Shown here: one piece after another, positions 56,161 to 64,000 of the stretch
Numbering within the stretch: position 1 is the stretch's first letter
Layout: each line of letters opens with the position of its first letter
Origin: Lasiosphaeria ovina
Taxonomy: Eukaryota > Ascomycota > Sordariomycetes > Sordariales > Lasiosphaeriaceae
NCBI GenBank assembly: GCA_033439765.1
Contig: JAULSN010000011.1
Location: forward strand, 186,001 to 250,000
Direction: 5' to 3'
DNA length: 64,000 bases
The notes under the pieces: model-generated
The model's input: the letters and a program-made list of their open reading frames with translations, nothing else
What the model was told of the DNA's origin: nothing
Databases searched by the model: none
Program-made: the position numbers and the translations under genes

Positions 56161-58531
56161 ATGAGACTTGTGCATTGCGTGGGCGTGGTGGCGCTGGCGC
56201 TGGCCGCACAAGCCCAAGTCTTCCCCGTCTCTGATGCCCGCTGCCCTGCTGCGCCGCGACCTGCGCCGGGTGTCGCCTGCGGCATCGACACATTTCGCTA
56301 CTGCGACACTCCGTCGGCGACTTGCCCGTTCTGTTTACCCAGCTCGCCGCTGTTGCAAACCGGGAAGCTGCCGCCGACGACCAAATACGGCGATTCGCCC
56401 AAGGACTACGTCGTTGACCTCGAGGACTATGCCTTCTACCACCTGCTGAACCTGGAATACCTGGTCGAGTTTTCCAAGAGGCCCATGCCCTTCCAGAAAC
56501 CTGTTAGCCTTCCCTACTGCGGCCTCCCGAGCCTCGAGGTGCACAAGCGGAAACTTGAGGAGAGAAAGTGCAAGAAGCTGCTTGGCTGCGGCAAGATCAT
56601 CCCCGACAAGATTGGCGGCACGCTGGGCCAGATTGGCGAGGGGTTGAAGAAGGTTGAAAAGGAGGTCGAGAAAGGACTGGGCTCCATCCGTGAGTCTAGC
56701 CCTTCATGACTCGTTGTCATTGAGACAGTTCTAGCTAACAAGCAGCTCAGTGACACCCTTCCTTGATAAGCCCCCCAAAGTCCCCAAGCTGATCCCCCGC
56801 CCCGTGTGCATCCCCAAGACGCTGGTGATCCCCGTGCACTTCACAGTCTTCGCCACCAACCTGACGACGGCCTGGCGGGTCGACAGCACATCGCTAGAGC
56901 AGCAGATCAACGTCACCAACACCGCCTTTGCGCCGCTCAACATAACCTTCTTCATCGCCAGCATCAACTACCACGTTGGGCTGCAGTGGAACCGCTTCAC
57001 CAAGAACAAGAACCCCGGCGACGCCGACTACTACGCCTACTCGCAGGGCGTCAAGGCCGCAAATCGCTACGGCGGCAACGACGAGGTCAACGTCTGGGTG
57101 GTCGAGTCCATCGACGAGGTCAACTGCACGACGGGGGTGCTGACGTACGGCTACTGCAGCATGGCGCGCAACCTGGCGCACAAAAACCACAACGTCGACG
57201 GGTGCGCCATCACCATCGACTCGCTGCCGGGCGTGTCGTTCCGCGGCGGGCCAGGCACGGGAAACACCCTAACGCACGAGCTGGGCCACTTCTTCGACCT
57301 GCCGCACGTGTTCCCCGAGGCCACCGGCGCCGGCTGCGAGGGTGAAAGTGATGATATTGGAGATACGTTCCAGTTCCCCAACAACGACGACATGTTCAAG
57401 CCGCAGCAGCCGCGGTGCTGCTCGACGGGCGCCGGCGCAAAGAAGAAGTGGGCCGCGTGCGCCGACAAGACCCCCATCAATGTCACCAACTACATGAGCT
57501 ACAGCGAGCAGGCCGGCCACTTCAACCCGGGCGACGACCCGGGCACCATGCCGTGGACGACCGAGCAGCGCGCCCACATCTTCGCCGCCTTCTACACGCT
57601 GCGCCGCGCGCCGCCGCCGGGCGGCATCGACTGCAACACGTACCCGGTGTGGTTCGAGGCCCCGCCGTCGCTGACGGCGCGCGAGTTCGGGGTCCTCAAG
57701 AAAAAACGCGAGGGCGGGATCCAGAAGCGCGACTTCCGCGGGGCCAATCTTCTACGGCAGGGCGACCGGCTGCTGGAGCAGCTCAAGAAGCTGTGCGCGG
57801 CGCCAGCCGACGCCAACACGCCGCAGGCCATCGACATTGGCAGCGGGGAGGTGGTGGCGTGCGACGAGGACGGGACGTGCGCAGCGCCGTCGACGGGGGC
57901 GCGGTGCCCGGACGGCTCGGCCCCGCCGTGCACGCTGCAGGCGTACTGTTCCGACGGGTCGACCCCACCGTGCGACGGCGTACTCATGTGCCCTGACGGC
58001 TCTGCGCCGCCGTGCGTCACTGACGTAGGGTCGACGGGCACCTGTCCCGGCACCGTGGACCGCGTTGGCGGAGGCGGCCTGTGTCCAGATGGTACGGCGC
58101 CGACGTGCCCCAAGGTGTCGAGCCCGCCAGACCCTAAGGAGAAAGATCCCAACAAAGACCCCAACGATCCTAAAGAGAAAGACCCCAAGAAAGACCCCAA
58201 GGAAGACCCCAACACGCCCGGCGGCACCTGCCCGGCAGGATGCGACATCCACTCCAACAAATGCGACGCGACGACGGCACCAACATGCACGTTCCCAGAT
58301 CCGCGCGTGGCCAAGCCGCGGGCGGCGTGCGCGTGCCGGCCGGGGTTCAAGGCGACTGGACACACGGACGGGGACGCGGCGGCGCAGTGGCGGCTGCCGG
58401 TGGCGGGGCAGGAGCACCGCGTGTGGGTCGCCGAGGGTGTGGTCTGCGACTCGCTGTGCGTCGTGTCGGGCGGCGTGGACAGCTGCAAGGAGGTCACTCT
58501 GCTGCAGGCGGCGTGCGTTAGTTATCCGTAG
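56161..58531 (+). CDS. Secreted M43-type metalloprotease with Cys-rich tail
   Basis: A 769-aa protein from exons 56161-56689 and 56751-58531; the 61-nt intron joins GLGSI to LTPFLDKPP. A signal peptide (MRLVHCVGVVALALAAQAQ) and Cys-rich propart lead to the catalytic domain. The zinc site is THELGHFFDLPHVF (HELGH at about 352-356, third His ligand in LPHVF), and the Met-turn is NYMSYSEQ. Both match metzincins of the pappalysin group (M43, fungal MEP1). Beyond residue 560 the protein is extended with about five CPDGSAPPC-like units, a Lys/Asp/Pro linker with KDPN repeats, and a final Cys-rich block. The extension is much longer than in 280-300-aa relatives and may bind wall or substrate. Extracellular protein breakdown is expected. 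Confidence 0.9.
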
Positions 58532-59072
58532 AACCCATGCAAGGTAGCTGTCCGTTTGTTTTGCTTGCTCATGCTCTACGGATATTCTCGGTGCTCAAGG
58601 GGTTCAGGGGCGTAATTAGCTGAAGGTCTAATTTTGGTCAACGGGGTCTGGGTTTGGAAATTGGAGTACCCCATTATTTTTTAAATATTATCCAAGTCGG
58701 TTGGTTTGTCTTTTTCCGAATCAACACATGTTAAATATTAAATTTTGGGTGCTCTAGTCAAGGTTCTAGACGGAGACGGTAATGTGACGGCGTGATTCTG
58801 GATCCATTCAGCCCGACGTAGATTGGATATTCCATTATAAGCAAATTTCTACCTACTTCCAGCTCCTTTGCCAAACCGAACTAGCTCCCGACTCCAAAAC
58901 AGGCAACCACAAGGCAATTCCCAGCAAAGTATTGACGACCCCGAAGCCTATAGGCTACCAACGCCAACATGGAGTTCTGCAATTCCCAATGTTTTCAAGC
59001 AAAAAGTAACTCAATATACACCAGCGACAGCAACTTGAACACACAACAACCAGCCCAAACACACTACAAATA
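58532..59072. other. AT-rich 3' intergenic region
   Basis: Convergent spacer between the metalloprotease and the MER3/HFM1 gene. AT-rich, and no gene was seen. Confidence 0.45.
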
Positions 59073-62000
59073 TCACACAAAGGTCACGTAACCCCGAAAC
59101 AGGTTCACAAAGTCTTGGTCGAATCCAGACACCCAGGCTGGCTCTTCTTTGATCGGCTTCACATCCGATATCTCATCTTCAACTGTGGGGGACTCGGGGC
59201 CGAGAATATCGTCCACAGTTAGTGGGTCGGCTTCTGAGCCCGGTGTGGCGGAACTGCTGTTAAACTTGGTTCCCTGCAGAAACATGCTCGAGCTGGGATT
59301 ATCGGGCTTGGAGCTCTCCCCGTTCTCTCTTACAACTGAGGCCCGAGATACAGGAATAAGCTCGTCCGAGAAGACATCCAGTCCGGTGCCGGCAGACCTT
59401 CTAGAGGTGCCCTGATAAAGTACCACATCACTTCCACCCGTCCTGAATGGGGTCTGACGTGGTTTGTGAATCTCGGCAAACAATATATCGTCAAGAAATG
59501 ATGAATCATCCCCATCGAAATAGTCGCGTTTTTTAGAGTCCGGTGACGATGTGCCCTTTTTCGGCTCAAGGCGAGCAGGGGTGAACTCTTTCTCAGTATA
59601 AAATACCCGTTCTTCCTCCGCCTTGGACGTGTTTGTAGCAGCGCTCTGGTGGACAGTTACAGCGTTCGATGGGAAGACCACCTTGTCGTCAGCCATGGAC
59701 AGATCGATGCACTCTATATCCATGTCGTCGAAGTCCATGGGCTTCCAGGATTTCAGTGAAGCTTTGCCGATTGATCGGTCAGGAACGAGAAAAGAATCCA
59801 TCTTGGACTTAGATGACTCCGGCCCCGCTTTCAACCGTTTGGTTTGGGGTCCTGGGGTAGATTTGGGCTGCACCTTTGGTTGTAACTTGGCTGGCACAAT
59901 GTCATCGAGATTCTCATCTGCTTCGTCTCTCGCCTTTCTCTTCTTCAACCGTGGCGGATGTCGCTTTCTCGGCCTGTCGAGGCCGTCTTTGCAGCATCGA
60001 TGGGTGCAAAGTTTTCCTGATTTGGTACGAGCACCTCCGCTGCATGCATGGTTGCATTGCCATTTGCCGTTTGGAAGCTGAACGGGTTCGCGGTCAATGT
60101 ACTGATCTGGGTCCATGTCGCCTCCTTCATTTTCATCATCGGCGGCCAAATACCGATCAAACCGTTGCCGCTCCAGTTGCACATCAAATGTCTCCGCTAG
60201 CAAATCTTCGACGGGCGGATATTCGTTGCTGTCCTGGCTGAACGACTCTGCAATGGGTTGAGTTGCTGGATGCTGGACTGTAGCTTTCTCAGCAGCCTCG
60301 AGGAAATCGGAATCTTCGATATCGTCATCATCGAGGTAATTCTGAGTAATTGCCTTCTTGCTTTGCATTAAACCAGCTCCGGCATGTGTTCTCGATGCCG
60401 ACGGGAAGGCCGCTCTGGATAGGTTGTGATGCAGAACCTTCGAAACCTGGGTTCCAACAATTTCCTCACAGTTGAAATGGCAAATGACACTGTCATTGAA
60501 ATCTTTCAACTCAACTGAGAACTTGAGTTCAAGGCCGGACTGGTTGTAAATCTTTTTCATGCCACCTCGCCAAAACCACGCCAGGGTCCCGTCGCTCGTC
60601 TCGGCGAGGAAAGTGAGCCCGGGTAGCCTATCACGCCATCTCGGCAGCCCCTTGCGGTTCAAACAGCGAAGCTTCACGCCGACATTTAAGATGACTGGTC
60701 CTCCGTTTCTGGAGGGGGCTTTGTGATTAATGGTCGTCATGTCGAAGTCGAGGCGCGGAAACATTTCAAGGACTTCCTGAATTTTCCTCCCAAAAGGAGG
60801 TTGTCGGGACATGAGCCGCTCAATCTCGCCATAATCCTTGTCTGCAAGCTCCAGGACCGTTCTGATGTTCTTCCCCGCGAGCTTTCTCATCCCAGCGGGC
60901 CCGATGTTGGGAATTTGGGTGAGCTGGGTCGCACGATCCTCCCAGGACCCTGCAGCAAGGGCCCTGGTTAACTCGAGCGCATTCTTGGTGCCAACGGCAT
61001 CGCGATCATGTCCCTTGCAGTCCGCCACCGCGCGAACAAGACGCTGCAGCCTTTCGAACACGGCCTTCCGCTCCACCATGAGCTGGTGTTTCAGCTTGTT
61101 AGTTTCCTTCGAATCGGGGTATTGAACACTGCCGAGGTGCGCCTGCACCATGAGGGAAATTTTGTGTGAAGTCTGGCCGATGGCGTCTCTGATCGGATAC
61201 ATGATTAAAGGCGACTGGTTGATCTCACGAAACATGGTTCTCTCGGTTGGCTTCATTCGAAAGTCCTTGAACTCTGATGCCTGTGAAAGAATCGTGATCT
61301 ACAAGGACTAATTAGCATAATCCGGCAAGCAACTGTCCAGAACTCGTACCAGAGCCTCAATCCTGGCAGCACGCGGAATTTGCAGCAGCAGCTTCATTGT
61401 CGTGAATTCCACCATATATCGAGACATTGCACGTCCGTACTCGGTGCATTTGAACGTCTCACCGTCCGTGACCACTTCCGCCTCTTGCAACAACTTGATG
61501 TCTCGCTCACAAATCTCCTCCAGTCTATTGTCAATCTGCGAGGGATTCGACATTGAGCCCGTCAGCTGGTAATGGTCCGGATTGCGCCTCAGCCGCACAC
61601 TTAAGAAAGTGCCACCTAACCATCCCTTTGCGGACGGAAGGTCCGTGATCGTTCTGAGGCATATTTCGGAGTTGAGGTGTTCGATGAGATTGAGATGCAG
61701 AGTGCTTTCTAGAATCTCCTGGCCAGAGACCATCCTCTCGTACCGATTCTTCTGCGCGGCCCGGGTGAAGATGATTGCTGTGGCGCTATCATCAAACTGC
61801 GGCCGACCGGCACGCCCGAGCATCTGCATGACTTCGAGATCCGAGTACTCTTGGAGCTTGTCGTCTGTGTACCCCACGGTACCCTTCAGAACAACCGTGT
61901 GGCATGGAAGATTTACGCCTACCGCCAATGTCGAAGTGCAACAAATGACGCTCAGCTGGCCTTTCAAGAAGCCCTGTTCAACTGCGACACGATCTTGCGC

Positions 62001-63840
62001 ATCTAGGCCAGCGTGATGAAAAGCAACTCCAAACCTGACAATCTCTTGCAGTTCTCGACCAAGAACTGGGATCCTTTGCGACGGCATTGGCCACAGTCTG
62101 TTGTCTTGCTGTTGGTTAGACACGTAGTCAGCTAGTAATGAGGCTGTGGATTCGCACGACTTTCTGGTGAAACAAAAGATCATGATTGGCTTCTTCTGAT
62201 TGTGTCGTTGGAGTACCGTTGGCAGTTTCGTGTCGAGAAAGTTGTCGAATATGAAGTCGTTGCTCTTGTGATCGTAGCCATAGACATACTTTTGCAACTT
62301 GACGGGGCGAAATTCCTCGCCAAACGTTTCGCGGTGAGCAGGCAGGTGCTGGTTCGTGTGGTTTCGGCCAAGCCATGTTGCAATGTCGTCTGAGTTGGGA
62401 ACAGTGGCGCTTAAAGCGATAAAGCGGACATTAGCTCCAATCGTCTTCATGCGTGAAACAACAGCCTCGAGGGTCGCTCCGCGGACGTCTTTGAGAATGT
62501 GGACTTCGTCGATGAGGAAAAGCTCTACCATCTGGAGAAGTCTGCGGTGGTCGTGCCACCTTCGAGTTATTGAATCCCACTTCTCAGGGGTTGTAACGAT
62601 GATGGAAGCGTCGCCAATGCGATTCATCTCGGCTTGGGAAGTGTCCCCAGTCAGTTCAGCGCACTTGAAATTCATGTGGCTGAACTTCTTCTCCCAGTCG
62701 CGAGCCCTCTCGAAGCAAAGCGCTTTGGTGGGAGCCTGATAGACAATCTTGAAGTTCTCGTTGCCTCGGTCAAGAGCGACCCTGCAGATTGCAAGTTCAA
62801 GGATTGCAGTCTTTCCACTACCAGTTGGTGCGGCAACGACGACGTTGTCATTCCCGCCATAAACAGCGTCGAAGCACTTTGACTGGACCGCATTGAAGAA
62901 CTCGTATGGAAATACTGATCGGAACTTGTCTGGTAGGTTTTGGCGCAAGTTGATGAGAGTTATTCCATAGACCAGCGGGCCGGAGGGACTCGGCCCATCC
63001 TTGCTATATTGGGGCACCAGTGAAGGCGACGATGATGGAATTGGCAACGAAGATCTTCCATTGGAATGTGTGGAATGTCCGGAGCGATCTTGTTGCCTGT
63101 GAACGGTCGCTCGCATGACAGGGCTCGAGCTATTAAAGCCGGGGTGATTGCCGGCCCTTGAGCCATCGCTTGAAGACGCACTGCTATGCGATGCTGCGGT
63201 ATAAAGTCAGTTAAATGCTGCCAAGGCAATATGAACCTATTGCAACTGACCTTGGCGTGCAAGCGGTGTCTCTTGGTGAGGAGAGTGGTGCATATCTCGG
63301 AAGCAATGCGCCAGCTCGCGGTGGACAATGCCGAGGGGCCTCTGGTTTGACTGTGGTAAAGGTTCGACAAACCCTGGGTTCACTGGGAAGGCTGGCCGAA
63401 AAAGGGGCTCATGTGAAGGTGTGGGGGTCGGATATGCGGCAGCTCTGTTTGGTACATGGGGTGCGGTGTGTCGAGAAAGGCTCGCGAGGGCCTGGTTGTA
63501 TTTAGAGTGGTTCTCTGGCTCGTTGGGTGGCTGGTGGGCGAGTACACTCCTGTCTATGTGGTGTTAGCTGGTTGACGCAGATGGCGGCCGAGGCTGGCTA
63601 CGAACCAAAGTCATCCAGTCCATCGTCGTACAAACCCTGCGTGTGCGGGAATCTGCTTGCCAAAGGGGACCCATTGCGCCCTGCGGCGGGCTGCAAGGCA
63701 AATCGATCCAGCGACGAAGCTTGGGAAGCTGATATTGAGGGGCCTCGGTGTTCGAAGTTGTCTTGTATCCGTCTTTCCTCTCTGTACTGGTCAAACTGGC
63801 TTGCGCCCCGCGTTGGATTAGGCAGCCAGGTTCCCGACAT
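59073..63840 (-). CDS. MER3: Meiotic ATP-dependent DNA helicase MER3/HFM1
   Basis: A 1,475-aa protein from exons 63840-63606, 63391-63251, 63193-61350 and 61280-59073. Lengths sum to 4,428 nt, exactly 1,476 codons. The first intron is 214 nt. The start at 63840 gives MSGTWLPNPTRGASQFDQYR. SF2 helicase motifs: APTGSGKT (about 247-254), DEVH (about 354-357), SATVPN, and QMLGRAGRPQFD (motif VI). The 69-nt last intron restores the Ski2-like winged-helix/Sec63 text ASEFKDFRMKPTERTMFREI. HhH-like text IPNIGPAGMRKLAGKNIR is near 865-880. A zinc motif CNHAC...CTHRCC lies near 1149-1170, and the rest is disordered. It unwinds recombination intermediates to promote meiotic crossovers in the nucleus. 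Normal length for fungal members. Confidence 0.95.
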
Positions 63841-64000
63841 TGCAATCGACAAGACCCGTCCAGACTACTGCAAAATGACTCGAAACCCAGTCTCATTAAT
63901 AGGACAGCTGGGAGCGCGCAGATGTGCTGGGTAGAGAGGCGAGGAATGGCGCTTCCAATACAGACGATAGAGATCCGGGCAGGTAAACCACGAGGGCATC

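Overview
The window is nuclear DNA of a filamentous ascomycete, most likely a Sordariomycete. Genes lie on both strands with no operons. Almost every multi-exon gene closes its frame only with short GT-AG introns of about 50-110 nt (a few 150-215 nt), often with a CTAAC- or CTGAC-like branch point. Core coding exons are GC-rich with C/G in third positions, while intergenic DNA is more AT-rich. Family content is fungal: HET domain, DUF1996, AA7 oxidase, a LaeA-like methyltransferase, SUR7-like protein and fungal P450. I re-spliced the genes by hand. The splice models given here each sum to a multiple of three, apart from the genes flagged as uncertain.

Layout. 0.1-4 kb: a six-exon multi-pass membrane protein and a Gal80-like Gfo/Idh/MocA protein. 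4.2-13.7 kb: a secreted protein built from two related modules, a DUF1996 secreted protein, a ten-exon fusion of a fungal STAND-type N-terminal domain with a LaeA-like methyltransferase, and an AA7 (berberine-bridge) oxidase. 15.9-17.4 kb: a secreted aspartic protease. 17.9-23.8 kb: two uncharacterised proteins with RRSxR tails and a divergent FHA-kinase. 25.6-26.5 kb: a decayed glutathione transferase. 28.6-30.9 kb: a large HET-domain protein.

32-41.4 kb holds catabolic genes: an FAD monooxygenase, an aldehyde dehydrogenase, a 2,3-dihydroxybenzoate-decarboxylase-like amidohydrolase and a P450. The first three could each feed catechol (salicylaldehyde to salicylate to catechol; 2,3-dihydroxybenzoate to catechol), which is an inference from families and proximity. 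Next comes the housekeeping RNA lariat debranching enzyme.

43.2-54.2 kb is an AT-richer accessory island between housekeeping or conserved genes. It holds lineage-specific-looking small genes, a kinase-like pseudogene with nonsense changes and a frameshift, and a desaturase cut off exactly at an exon end. 54.2-63.8 kb returns to conserved genes: a SUR7/PalI-type membrane protein, a secreted M43-type metalloprotease with a Cys-rich tail, and the meiotic MER3/HFM1 helicase.

The most unusual items are the methyltransferase fusion, the FHA-kinase/RRSxR group, the possible catechol cluster and the decayed island. I saw no tRNA, rRNA, CRISPR, intact transposon or viral gene.
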